A stretch of 64,000 nucleotides of DNA from Allodiplogaster sudhausi (lineage: Eukaryota; Nematoda; Chromadorea; Rhabditida; Diplogasteridae), in the NCBI GenBank assembly GCA_945643635.1, contig CALZFC010000020.1:662001-726000 (forward strand). The letters run 5' to 3'. Positions 33,703-45,664 of this stretch are shown in pieces. Within the stretch, counting starts at the first letter, position 1, and each line of letters opens with the position of its first letter. Below the pieces are notes generated by a model. That model was given only the letters and a program-made list of their open reading frames with translations. It was not told the DNA's origin and made no database searches. Both the position numbers and the translations under genes were made by a program.

Positions 33703-34944
33703 TCACTGCTTTTCTACAATGTCTACGCAGAGATCGTCGCTCACTTGTTCCAATAGCTCTCTCGTTCGATCGGCATCTTGCAGTTCCTTCACTAGGTCGT
33801 GGAAAAATGCTGTAGGACAAACAGAATATAGACAGAAAATTTCGTAAAGTTTTTAAAAAAATTTTCTAAACTGAATAAAAGATACCTCGGTTGAAGTAAT
33901 TCATCTGGAATTTGGCCTTCCCAAACAGGTTCCCTGCGCGGTGGAGATGCTGAAGTGGATTTTTTATGATTTTCTAACCCTCTTTCATTTCGTCTCTGTT
34001 GATAATTATATGATGGGCTGAGATAATTTTAAACATGTGATTAACAACAGATGAGGATTACTTGCCGTCCGAATGAAGACGTTTTCGAAGACTTTTTCAT
34101 CTTCCTTGAAAAAAAAACGAGAGAACATTGCACGCCCTTCTATCGCTGCCGGGTTTGTTGCAGTAGAGACATCCATTACATGACTTGGCCCAAAAAATAA
34201 ATGTTCTTCGCCAACTTTACTGGATTTTCTTTCTTCATAAACTGGAAGCCGACTGATGAGTAAGGGGCAGCAAGTTGCGGCTGATACTACATGTTAACGC
34301 TAAGTTACCTGACATTGTAGCAAGGCTTTCTTTCTGTGAACATCCTTCCTTCACCACGGGGTGGCTTGGTCTGAAAAACCCGAAAAACCCTCTTTTCAAA
34401 TATACATATTTTTACGATTTTTTCAGCTTAAAAGTTGTTTTCATGAAAAGTCATCGAGACCTTTTCCAAAGAGTGCGTAAAGAGCTACCAATAAAAAAAA
34501 ATATTTCAAAAATTTTAAAAATAACCGAGTTATGGGCACGGGAATTTTAACTTTCAATTGCTATTATCTTGAAAGACAATTTTTTCGATATCACGATTAT
34601 ACCATTTTTAGGAGCATGTCGAATAGTAAAAATGATAAAATTTTCGTCAAATTTAAAAATCAAAAATTTCCTACTACAGCACAACCGTGCTTGACTCTAT
34701 CAGATATGCTGTCTGAAATACAGCTAGACGTCTATGTACATATACCTATATGTATATGTAAGTACCATCATACTACATATAAGCATACAAATGTATATGG
34801 GTCCCCTTGTCCCTTAACACCATTAATTGAGGCAGAATAAAAAAGAACTGCTTACCATTCATGTGTCCAAACAGATGCGCTAAGATTGAGCCAAATGTAG
34901 GCTGGGAGGAAATTCGAACTCGCCTTGTTTATGAAGGCAGTGAC
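33703..34944 (-). CDS. 3' exons of a minus-strand gene, unknown function
   Basis: Four exons join in frame: 34944-34856, 34252-34062, 33933-33886 and 33809-33703, giving 144 residues and a TGA. They read VTAFINKASSNFLPAYIWLN, then RLPVYEERKSSKVGEEHLFF, RNLFGKAKFQMNYFNRA, and end LLEQVSDDLCVDIVEKQ. The consistent phases (2, 1, 1) make a real gene likely. A further upstream exon may lie near 35096-35050 (reading RRPHAELSVK). It has no signature I can name. The largest intron, 34253-34855, contains a dispersed repeat copy (34310-34740). Confidence 0.6.
34310..34740 (+). repeat. Dispersed AT-rich repeat of about 440 bases, plus copy
   Basis: Matches, in opposite orientation, 48225-48665, and its second half matches 49370-49562. 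Shared landmarks: TTGGTCTGAAAAACC, GCTTAAAAGTTGTTTTCA, GAGTTATGG, AGCATGTCGAATAGTA, and AAAATCAAAAATTT. It ends near GCTGTCT. No ORF. It looks like a non-autonomous mobile element. Confidence 0.8.
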
Positions 34945-35802
34945 CTGAAAAAGTTGTCAAATGTTAAAGCAAAAACATGGTTTTTTAATGCAAGCAACAG
35001 ATACTTGAGAAGAAATCAAGGAGAGCAAAGAACACGCTGATGTGAGACCTTTACAGAGAGTTCAGCATGAGGACGCCTCCCTAACACTGCTGCTGAAGAG
35101 GAAATCAATTGTTCTCTTTCTCCCAATCGCTCCTCTCTCTCGATATCGCTTTCTCTCTCTTTCTCTATTTCTCTGCCGTCCTGCAATGTATTTTGTCTTC
35201 AATATGTTCCATCGTACACAGGGCGGCCACACTCTACATTTCCCTCGTAAGCTCTTTTTCTCTCTATTATCTCTCCTCCCCACTAACTATCTCTAACATC
35301 TCTCTTCATCTCTTCTTGCTCTCTCACCTTGCCGCCAATGGCGTATCGAGAAGAAAGGAACAGAGCGGAAAACGCAGCTAACATAAGGCGCTTATTAAAT
35401 AGTGCTCTTATAAACGACGTGACACTTTACACTCGCATGCAGATTCGGAGTTGTTTGGTTTTCGCTTTCTCCAGTTTACCATCAGCGCCAACTTGATCGT
35501 ACTTTTGTGTTTTGAATATTTTGCTGAATGCCTTTTTTATTTTTATTTTATTATATAGAATATGTACATATGTTAAAAATTGAAATATTTAATGTACTTA
35601 TGGTTAGCGAAATATTCTTAGAAATATTATTTAAAATCTAATATTTTTTGCATTTTTATTCAAGATACTTTTTCGACAAATGGGTGTGCAAGCTTGCGCC
35701 GCTGGAGCCGTTTCCACGGCACAAGAGAAATTTGAAAATTAGAACATATCATCTGATAGAAGGCGTGATTTTCGTTCCGAGCAATATCATACACATTATT
35801 TA

Positions 35803-36137
35803 TTCAAACATGATATCAGTGATAAATTTCATTTCCTCATCGCCTTCCGCTTCAAATAATTCGGAGACAGCGGAAGATGCAATGGAGAATTCTGACTGCG
35901 AAGGTGGATCCTGAAGAATGTTGTCTTTAATTGGATCTTCTGTTTTTTTTCACTTATTTCACTACATAGATTGTAAACTGAACCCTATGAGTTGCACGAA
36001 TCTATCAAGGGAATTGTTAATCGATCAACAAACCTTCCGCAGATCTCATAGACGAGAAGCTTCATTTTTAGTGCCAAAACTCATCAACTTCTCCATCTGC
36101 TCGCTTTCAAGCCATGAGAATAATAGCTCATCAAACA
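35803..36137 (-). CDS. Minus-strand exon fragments, unknown product
   Basis: 36137-36046, after a CAG acceptor, reads VFDELLFSWLESEQMEKLMS and meets TGA shortly before a good GT donor. A second segment, 35893-35803, reads SSAVSELFEAEGDEEMKFIT and ends in TAA. Both look protein-coding (helical, acidic), but the TGA before the donor and the lack of a phase-consistent join suggest either a wrong frame at the end or decay. They may be upstream exons of the gene ending at 33703. Confidence 0.3.
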
Positions 36138-36886
36138 CCTGGATGCAATGGATAAGCTTGTAAGCAAACGAACTAATCACCTCAAATCCTTCGGCCACGA
36201 ACAAGTTTTTAGCCGAGACGATCCACAGTCATCCAGAATTCTTCGATTCATCGTTGCAGGTGGCATAAGAAGATGAGTTTCCTTGATTCTTCTTCAAGTT
36301 TTCTGTGAGAGAGAGAAATATGCGATGGTGACTACACTAAATATGCTATAAAAAGGAAATGTTTGTATATCCTTTTGTGCTCATGAAATGAGGATATGTT
36401 ATACATAATTCTTCGCTCTGTCTTGCTTAGAATGGTGGACCACCTCTCTCTCCTTATAGAGAGGATCTTTTATTTGATACAGAACAAACATTACGAAAAG
36501 GGTTATTTTACTTAAATGTGCACTTGACGCCCAGCCTGGCGCTAATCGTTTCGCATTTGGTTGTTTGCACATATATTTAAAAGAGTGAAAAGTTGGAATA
36601 GTACGTTTGGAGGAGAATAAAATGCGTGTTCCAAAAATAGTGATTTCTGGCGGAATTTGTGTTTCCTGTCTCGCGTCAATCACAAATGACAACTTTTTTA
36701 AGGATCGGACAGGATTTCATTTAAAGGAGGGCAATCTCCGAAAAATTAAATGAGATTTCAAACTTACGCGTCCGTTCACACTCTCACTCTCGTGCATTCA
36801 AGCCTGCATATGTAAATTATTTTTCGGTGATTGTCCTGCTTTTAACTTCCTAAGCCGATCGCTGCACAGACACCCAACATACATAC

Positions 36887-36997
36887 GTTGAGTGCGCCGT
36901 TGTCCCTGCCGTGCTTGCTGTTCCGTTCGTAGTCAGCGAATGCGCGCAGGAAACGCAGTCCTGTCGGCGAATAACGAAGAATGTACGATCCGGCAGC
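36887..36997 (-). CDS. Exon similar to nematode glycosyltransferase-like family (DUF273-like)
   Basis: Reads AGSYILRYSPTGLRFLRAFA, then ADYE and DNGAL before a GTATGT donor. The order GSYI..N/S..G..FL..wADYE...DNGAL resembles the conserved core of nucleotide-sugar transferase-like proteins expanded in nematodes (my recollection of the family pattern, not a search). Only this exon is clear. A minus-strand open stretch at 36692-36480 could be a following exon. Possibly a fragment. Confidence 0.4.
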
Positions 36998-38437
36998 AGT
37001 ACACACATTTAAGACTAGTTTATTGTTCCAAAATATTAAAAGTAATTTTTAGAATACACATTCACTTCTTCACTGAAGACTTAATGACAAGAAGATATTT
37101 TCAGAATAAAAAAGAGAAGTGATTCAATAATGGGTGGAGAATACTCTTATTTTAATGTCACCCTGGAAATGTGTACATGTAACTGCGAGTAATCTTTGCA
37201 TGCAAGAAAATCGGGGGTTCGGCGTATTTTATTCAATTGAAATTGTCTTTGAATCAAGGGATGAGTCAGGGGTAGAATGTTTCTGCGTTGAAGCTGATGT
37301 CCACGGAGAGCGTGAGTGTCTAAATGATCTCGATCGAAATCGTGACGTTGTAGGGCTCTCCAGGGAGTGACCACGCGCGGACGCCGACACGGTTTGAGCT
37401 CGTCTCCATAACAAAGGTGCCGCCTTGGGTTTCGCTGCAGCAGAATCTGAAAGGTGGTGAACATGGCTGAATGAGAGTGAATCAAATAATAATAATTGCA
37501 CACACTTCTTGCCGCCGACTGTCCAGTCGACGCCATCCACAATTTCGACGCCGCCGCGGGAGCAAGTTGGGGCGCACATGAAGTCGAAAAGATGTTCAGC
37601 GTAGATAGCGAGGCGAAGGTGTCTGCCCTCGTGACCCTAAACCAAGGGTTTTTGCTTGCGCTTATTGTTAGAAAGAATGCATACATTCATCTCCTAGCAC
37701 TGGGTTTGACTTTAGTTTGGATTAAGTTGGACTTATTTTTTTATCGAAGTTTTCACAATGAACTTGGGACAGAGTCGGAATAAGATGAAGCGTTATTTTT
37801 TATTTTTCACATGCCTTACCGTAATAATCTGCGGCTCCCTCTTGCTGTAAGACGTCATCCGCTGTATTTCGGCGTCATCCGCTGTATAGAAATGTCCAGT
37901 CTCGGGCGCTATCCAAGTGATGACATTGTTCCCAATCTTAACATTTCATCACCGATGATATGTTAAAGGGATTGGTTAGCGCAACCAAAACCAAATTGTA
38001 ATTTAAATGATAAAGTAATTGTTTTGGCCATATTAGGTCTCTGTAAAATCGTTTAAAAAAGTTTTCTCTTTGGAAGGGTGCTTCGGGTTTCGAGTTGTCG
38101 GGTGAGGAGGTGTTTCAAAATGATTTATTTTTTATGTAAAGGGAGGAGATTTAGTGTGCGTCGATTCCCAATATTATGGTTTCCTTTTTTTGCATATCTC
38201 ACTCTCACCACATCGACGTCTTTCTTCTCGTTGACTGCCACTTAACAGCTGTCTCCCTTGAAGAAGTCCGGGCAGATGCAACGTCTGCAGTCCCTGGAAT
38301 TCGGGAACCCGCCGTTCTCGCATTTGGGAGGAGTTGAGCAAGCATCTGAAATTGAGATAACTTTTTTTTATTATTTTTAAATGTAGACTTGTAAATTGCA
38401 CATGTTTGCATGTACATACATACATTTTGCACATACA

Positions 38438-38877
38438 TACCGTATTTTCTCTATTAGTGCCCCTCCCTCTATTAGAACCCCCCCTCTAATAGTGCCCCCC
38501 TCTCGCGAGGGTATTGAAAAATAGTACCAATCCCTCTAATAGAACCCCCCCCCCCTCCAATGTGCCCCCCCCCTATTAGTCTAATACCTCGGCATATGTA
38601 CCTCGAATGGATTCTGGAGGCTCTTCTCAATGTATTAATTACAAATTCATTCAAAATTTACAGTAAAAAGGATCTTCCGGTGATTATTCAATTGAAGAAG
38701 AGCTACAAATATCTTTTGTTAGGAATAAATTGTTGTTTACAAAATTTTAGCCAATCACATTGAAAAATAGTACCCCTCCCTCTAATAGAACACCCCCCCC
38801 CCCCTATAATAGTGCCCCCCTCTTGCAAGGGGATTGAAAAATAGTGCCCCCGGGGGCACTAATAGAGAAATACGGTA
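38438..38877. mobile_element. Short TIR element (MITE-like) with C-tract repeats, in intron of astacin C
   Basis: Ends are inverted repeats: left TACCGTATTTTCTCTATTAG, right its complement with one base fewer (CTAATAGAGAAATACGGTA), followed inward by C runs and GGGGGCAC. The interior repeats the units CTCTAATAGAAC, TAATAGTGCCCCCC and GAAAAATAGT several times, so it may have grown by internal duplication of its ends. A TA target fits. There is no transposase. The unique centre (38590-38755) is AT-rich. Confidence 0.8.
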
Positions 38878-40977
38878 TACATATGTACATATGCATGTAC
38901 TATCTGAAGCACAGCCATGCATACTGTGCAAATATCATACACATATTTTCTGTCATTCATTTTGGCTGTAAATATGAAGATAAGATGTGTTCGTTTCACC
39001 TGCACACGAGTACATCGCATTGAGCTGCTTGAGATCAGAGAAGGCGACAACTTGCCTTTGCCCGATCGAGTTCATGAATTGCGGATCCTTTGTCCTCAGG
39101 ACAGGATTTCTCCCAATGGCGTAGTCCCCTAAGCAAAAGCTACTGTTCTACGACTGTGTTTTCTAATGTTGCATTTATTCCATGCCTCAACACACTTACA
39201 CGCAGAGTAATGCATCACGCTGCCGTAATCGTAGCGAACGCCATAATTGTCGTTCTCCTCCGACGTCATCTACAATGTAGCCAAAGAGAGATTATACTTT
39301 TTAAGGACATTGTATCACGAATAATGCAAAAACTGTTTAAAAAAAGATGGGCGTGAGGAACCTTCCTGAAGTCATCGTATCCAGTTTTGTCTGCAGCAGA
39401 TTCGTCAAAGGTGACGAAGTCGTCACGGTCGTAACGAACCTGCAAGAGAATTCTATAGATGCAGAGAATTGAGCATTGACATTCTAAAGCAATTTGCAAA
39501 CTTCTTATTTTGTCCGACTAGAAAAGCTGCAACTCAAAATGTGAGAAAGCAAAAAAATTGTTTCACTTGTGCAGATAAGTTGGTTAAAGATTGAAATGAA
39601 CAATTTTTGGAATTGGATTTTTGTTTTGTTTTTGAAATTCTCAATAAATCCGCAAATATGCATGTAACCATATATTAATATATTTTGTTGTAAAGATAAA
39701 AGTAAATGTGCTGAGATATGTTTAAAGAAGAAAGTAGCCTGTTCATGGGCAAGAGCGAGAGCGTGTAAAAGTTCGTGAGCAGCCATCCCCATCTTTAAAT
39801 GAAGCAAACATTTGCACTTCATAGCGGATAGCATTAATTGTGCATACAGTTTGACACTTGCTCCCGAGCAACAATTCCTGCCGTGTCCAGAAGCGTCCAA
39901 GAGTCGAGAGGCAGCGCTCGACGCTTTGGGTGATGTTGAGCTTCAATATGCATTTCTAATCAGTAATAAGTTCTTTTTCATTCAATAAATACGAGGATCC
40001 GGGGGTTTAGAAGTGTGGAAAGACAGGAGCACAAGTAGAGCGAAGCCATCCTCGATGAAGGCGAACCCCAAATTCGCTGGAGCCGTCGTCACGTTCGAAG
40101 GAGAGGCAGCTGCTATTTTCCAGGATTCTCATGGCCTTCTCAACGGCCGCCTTTCCCTTTTCGGCTGTAATACGATTTTTCAAATGATGGAGAAAAGAAG
40201 AGAACATGTCAAAACTCTTTGCCTTTTCAAAACGTTAATTCCATAAATCGTATAAATCTAGTGTTCTAGTCTAGTATTAGCAGTGAAAACATCAGTATGT
40301 ATGCATCTCACGGAATCCGTCCGCGAAGGTGTATGAGATTGGTGACGTTTTGTTCCAGCGCTTCCAAGTCGCGGTGATAGGCGCGCCACGTTTGCTACGT
40401 GGTGCCTTTCAAGAAGCAATAATTTAATAATGCTTTCCTCTTCTTGAAATTCGTATAAAATATTCTGTTCCTTTATTACTAGGGCATTATAAGCATGTTG
40501 TAAACATTTCTTTTGTTCGGTTATAAAAGCAATATACTCATGGTCATACGATATTGCATTTATTTATTCATTTATTTATAGTACATATTTCGGAGAAAAG
40601 GGCTGACCGTTAAACGACGCTCGATATCTTCCTTAGTAGGAATGATGTCACCCTATAAGGAGCATTAATCTGAGATAGAGGGGTGAAATGTATCTGTGAA
40701 AGAGTGCACTAAAACCTGGAAGGAAGACAGGGAAGGAGAAAGCTAAAAAACCTCAATAATGTAAGGCAGGAGGTCGGTGTTGATGTCAACAATGGACGGA
40801 GCAGCATGCATATTCGCATAGGCGACCTTCGGATTGCCACCTTCATCCTCCACGAGGTTCTGTAATCATAACATCAAGTCGTCCCAATTTTTGGAATTTT
40901 TTAAACCTCCACATTTTAGATTTGATATGCCCTATGCAACTCCTCTTTCAGCCCCTCTAAATGCATCTTGTAATCTA

Positions 40978-40978
<1 letters not shown>

Positions 40979-41008
<30 letters not shown>

Positions 41009-41046
41009 CTCCCTTTCTCTCTCCATTCTCTCTCATTCTCTCTCTT

Positions 41047-41081
<35 letters not shown>

Positions 41082-41090
41082 ATCTTTTTC
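40979..41090. repeat. CT-rich microsatellite in astacin C
   Basis: Interrupted (CT)n with CTTT and CATT variants, in the intron between prodomain exons. The same intron in A and B is also CT/GA-rich, so this is an old feature of the gene family. Confidence 0.9.
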
Positions 41091-41719
41091 TCTTTCCTCT
41101 CTTCGATCACAAACATTTGCATGAGCTGCCGCCTTCGCTGGTCGCTCGGCCATCGCAGCTTCTTCACGCGCTTCACGGAAGGCGCGAAGCTCTTCAACCG
41201 ACAAGCCGCTTGAACGCGCGAGCTGTGCCGATTTTCAGGGAGAAGATTTGAAAAAAACAGTGCAAATGACGCAGAAACAGTAAATATTGTTACAGTTTTG
41301 ATGAAATTATATTTTTTGTGTTGGAAATATAAGGTAAAGAAAAGAGACATCTTGGACGATTTCATTAGCGCGATCCGAATAGCTTCTCTCGCTCGCTCGC
41401 TTGACGCTTGGAAGCGGGAACTAGAGCGAAGTCGGCAGAAGAACGCAGACAACGACGACAAGGATGAGAAGATTCGCCATTTCGAGACTTCTTTTACCTT
41501 GTCCACGAGAAATTTACCAGGAGACCAAGAATTAAGGAAATACATACAAGCACTAGGCTTTGTCAAAAAGAGAATTTTATATAAGATCAAACAAGTCGAT
41601 CTAACAGAAGAACTTGAACATTGAAAACATTATTTCTGACTCAGAACTAGCTGCTGACAATGAATCATTGCTATTGGAGCGTTCCCCTGTTTGACAGCCT
41701 AAAGCAACGGAAAAGCACG

Positions 41720-42430
41720 CCATGGATTTCCGTTGTTCTTTCCGGAAATTTTATACGAGGCATTCTGGCCATCCTTCTGATGATTGAGTACTCTCTCGGC
41801 AAGCAAGCATACCTAGATTTATCACGATCAGTCGTATTCGAAAAGCTCCTCATGCTTAGATTAATATTGACATTACAGTAAAAACCATTGAGAAGCATTT
41901 ATCAATTGTCGAAAACTCATTCGTTTTCTGCTTTGCTAGCACGCATTTTTACAATTTAAATCCCTGAAGAATCGAAAAGCGATTTATTCTGACATTTTCC
42001 TCTTGTTTTTGTCGTGCAACATCATTTCTGCGAAGACTACTTTCGCAGACATGGTCGTTCTCCATTCCGTGGGCGTCTCCGTTCTGTCATTGTCTACGAG
42101 AGATTAAGAATTTGAGTGATGTTCCCCCTGTCATCGTGAATGTTTTCCTACAAATAAATCAATTGATAACTGAACGACGGATAATTTACTTTTGCTCCGA
42201 TGTCGCGTTCTTTTATTCAAATTATCCAGTCTACTCCTCAGTTTTTTTTTACAACGTTCAGATCTTCCTTCAACAATTCTTGAGTGGCCAAAATGGAATT
42301 TGTGTAAGCGAAGCAGTTTCGTGAAATCATTTCGTCTTGTTGGTGATCGAATATTTCGAAGCTTCAACTTTGAACTCTGCTGTGATATCAGAACGTACAA
42401 TTATACTGTGTTGGTGATTGCTGGAATAAT
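41720..42430 (+). mobile_element. Single arm of the foldback family upstream of astacin C
   Basis: Shares TTGTTCTTTCCGGAAATTTT, TCATTTCTGCGAAGA, CAGACATGGTCGTTCTCCATT and GAGTGATGTTC with the left arms at 7905-8490 and 16380-16800, in the same order. No inverted second arm follows. Either the right arm was lost, or this is the ancestral flank that later folded back in A and B. Confidence 0.65.
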
Positions 42431-42589
42431 TTTGGGGAACAAACATGTACATACCATATATGCAACAAAAAAAACCGTTGCAAAGAAATGTTGCACTTAG
42501 CTTTAGCGATGAATTTATTGCGTCCTCAACTCACAATCAGTGATCTCAACCTTCCTTTATGCTTACAATGTTGCTCATTGAAGATCGTT

Positions 42590-44440
42590 GTAGTAGGGGC
42601 AACCCCATCTATCATCATTTCCACTTCCCACGACAACAAACCCCGGGAAAGTGCAAACAACCTGCGGGTTGCCATAATGATTAATCAGCCTCTCATATAA
42701 CCCAGGTGGTGCTTTAGAGCCAAAATTTCACTTTTGACACCACTATCTAAAAGGCGTTTCTGTCGTGTTCTCTGCTGCAGCTGCTTCTTTTCCTTCCTCT
42801 CTCTGTTCACACGTCGTTCTCGCGCTCGGACAACTTATTTTCCCCTTACTTATTTATGTGATACTCACGCGCCTGTCCGTGACACTGCTTTTGAAATATG
42901 CTATCAAAGAGACTACATATTTATTTCTTTATTTAGCATTTATTTCCTGGTTAATTCATTCGCAGGTGCACAGGCGCATTATCTACATATAAACATATGT
43001 ACATACATGCGTGCATATTATATAAGGTATTCTTTTATGCATAACTGTACTCTTCTTTTATAGCGTGCGATGTTATTGCACTGCTCTAGGAGTTGTGCAA
43101 AGGGCAGTAAATGAGGACTGCAGAAGCTTGTAACTAGGCGATGAAATGGATGGTGCTATTTATAAAACACTCGAGATCAATAAGCTACCAATAATTTGGT
43201 TGCATATTCAGTAACGCTGAATTAAGGTAGGTAAATAAGCGCACAGTGAACCGAATGCTCAGAGTAACAACTCCTACATATGTATGTCCTCGGCCATTAT
43301 CAACTAGTACGTAAAATGTAAGCTGCAGCACTAATTACATGCATCGATAGACAAATACATTTAATCGTTAACAAACTGAGTCATGCACCAATGACAAAGG
43401 GCAAGTGTTTTGCTGTTCGCTGTTGTAGAGCACGAAATGCAGAAAAAGATTGCGGCATATTGAATGGGGGGTCAATCAGACCTATTTTACTTGTGTACAT
43501 GCTGCTGCGTAAATGAATTAGCTCCGATCGAAAACATAGATCTGGAACGTTTTTTTGCTTCATTTGTTATTTAAATTTTTGGCTCCTTTGACAACATATA
43601 GCGCATCCAAACGCAGCTACATTCAAATGTAATGTTTCTGCGAATAGTTAGATCTAAATGTTCGTGTTTGCTTACACTATGAGTCATTGAAATCGATCGT
43701 TATTAATAGACCAATTAAGACCCCAATCTTTCATTACGCACTGTTACCACGACTACAAACCCCGGGAAAGTGTAGCCACGGTGCGAGATTCCGTAACACC
43801 TAATCAGCCTCCCATAGAACCCGAGTGGTGCATTAGAGCCAAAAGGTGACATTTGGCAGCACTCTCGAAAAGGCTTTTCTGTCGTGTTCTCTGCTGCAGC
43901 TGCTTCTCAGACGCGGGACTTCGCTTCCTTCTTCTCACTGTTCATAGTTCCTTCTTCGCTTCTTCTCCTTCTTATTTATTGGATGCTGTCTGTTTGCTTG
44001 CATTAATTATTGGTTTTGTTTGATACCACCAAAGATACTACATATTTAATCCTTTTATTTAATAGTTCTCAGTTTCTAGGGGCGATGAAATGGATGGTGT
44101 TATAACAAACATCAATACGCCTCGTTAATTTGGTTGCATATTCAGTAACGCAGAAATAACTTGTAAGTAAATACGAGCAGGCTTGACATTTAATGGAATG
44201 CTCAGAGGAACAACCTTATTTCTTCCGATTATTATGAACCAGTACGTAATATGTATACGGACGCACTAATTACATGCATGGATAGTAGATATATGTATGC
44301 ATTTAACAACGTCGTCAACACATTGACTGAATCACGCCACAGCAATAATAATGCTCAATTTTTTTGCTGTTCGTCGTGGTAGAAAACGAAAAATACAGAA
44401 AGAAGGCATATAAAGTGGGGTCAATCGAACCGTTTTATGC
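42590..44440. repeat. Noncoding tandem duplication (units 42590-43570 and 43735-44440)
   Basis: Unit 1 and unit 2 share ACAAACCCCGGGAAAGTG, AATCAGCCTC.CATA.AACCC, GTGGTGC.TTAGAGCCAAAA, GTCGTGTTCTCTGCTGCAGC, GATGAAATGGATGGTG, TTGGTTGCATATTCAGTAAC, and CACTAATTACATGCAT, in the same order. The best conserved islands are separated by diverged DNA. No ORF is conserved between units, so regulatory DNA or a noncoding RNA is more likely than a protein gene. Confidence 0.75.
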
Positions 44441-44879
44441 TATATACAGGCTATATTTTCCTTATCTATCAGTGCAGTAATTCCCCGATATGTCTATGTA
44501 GCTGGAGTAGATGCTATTCTTATGGGCATGAACATGTAACATGTATGTTACATAGAGCGCACATATATGTATACAGTTTCTTACTTCCTCTCGAAATGAT
44601 TCAAATGTTATGCTTCCCAAATTCCTCTTGCTAATTGCATTCCTTATGAGCTTGATTATGACAGGGCACTTATTAAATAAAGTAATTGGCTTGCAATTAA
44701 TTTTGCTTACGATAAGAGGAGCGAATGATCTCGCATTTACAATTAGCTGAACCTGATCATTGAGAAAGAGTCTGTGCAAGTGAACACAAACACATAAAAA
44801 AAACGCCGGACTTTTGCTCTTTTGGCTAGCACCGTCAAATTGCATGTCTACTTACAAACTGTTAGGCTTCATAGGTAAG

Positions 44880-44984
44880 ATGTTTCTGCTTCCTCTCATT
44901 TTTCTCCTCGTCGACTCCTGCAGTTCTGAAGATTTCTGCTCGAATTTGTACTCGGCAAATGCTTGCGCACCATTTTGTAACTGA
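44880..44984 (+). CDS. Tiny cysteine-rich secreted peptide ORF (34 residues)
   Basis: ATG at 44880 opens MFLLPLIFLLVDSCS, a strong signal peptide, followed by a 20-residue acidic mature part with four Cys (five in all, counting the one in DSCS) ending ACAPFCN and TGA. The spacing C-x5-C-x8-C-x3-C is reminiscent of short secreted peptides or the end of a ShK-type domain, but is too short to assign. A GT-containing donor before the ATG (AGGTAAGA) shows the ATG could also lie in an intron. May be a remnant of a longer secreted gene. Confidence 0.35.
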   Translation: MFLLPLIFLLVDSCSSEDFCSNLYSANACAPFCN

Positions 44985-45664
44985 CGCTAACATTTTGCTT
45001 AAAGCCGTTTTGTAATTTCAGCTGCTGCTAAAACAAAGAAAAACCACGCCAGTATTGATGTGTGTCATCCATGTACACACTGAATATATGTAACATGCAG
45101 GTGTTTTAGGGTCGATTGATATCCGCTTTTATGCATACGCATTTTGTGCACTAACACAGTAACTGCGCGATGTAAAAGCGGCCTTATCTTATTTTACTTC
45201 TACATATCTATATCTATGTACTCGCATATTTATGACAAGTATTCATTGATTTTGCTTAAATATTATTTTGCTTTTACTTCGTTCAGGTCCTTGTTAACTA
45301 ACTTTTGACAAAAGAATGAAAAAGTGACAGAATTTTCCTTCAAATGTCGACTCGAATGCGATTAGCTTGTTTATGAAGATTTTGAGAAGACGCCATCTTG
45401 TTTATTAACATTTCGTAGACAGCTGCACGGTATTTTTCTTTTGACAAAAACACCATCTCGTGAATATCGCCTTTTAAGGTGAAGCACACCTCTCTCTCTC
45501 CCTCTTTCTTCCTCCTTCTCTCTGTCTCCCTTTCTCCCTCTCTCTTTCTCTTTCTCTCTCGCTCTCTTCACATTCACCTTCATTTCCATCTGCGTTATTC
45601 TATCAAGATTGCCAATGCTTTCACCTGGTGCCATCTCGTTTGCCATTGAAGAAGCTGTCGCTCG

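Larger units (their letters stand above)
37320..41480 (-). pseudogene. Astacin C: astacin-EGF-CUB gene, disabled
   Basis: All exons of astacin B have counterparts. Signal exon 41480-41349; prodomain 41222-41115 and 40860-40752; catalytic exons down to about 38998, including the zinc motif HELLHALALAHEQ; EGF about 38337-38207; CUB-like about 37955-37840, 37635-37506 and 37446-37320 (ending SIEII, stop). Lesions seen: TAG at codon 20 in the signal exon; one extra base in the 40860-40752 exon (109 rather than 108), with a TGA following; TAA for GAA in the EGF exon right after GDSC. The zinc-motif glycine is also replaced by alanine. The intron after HEQ begins GC, as in A and B. A MITE lies in the intron before the EGF exon. 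Confidence 0.85.

Noticed and set aside
38455..38850. CRISPR-like regularly repeated C-rich units
   Set aside because: The units are part of an inverted-repeat element in eukaryotic intron DNA; spacing is irregular and there are no spacers.
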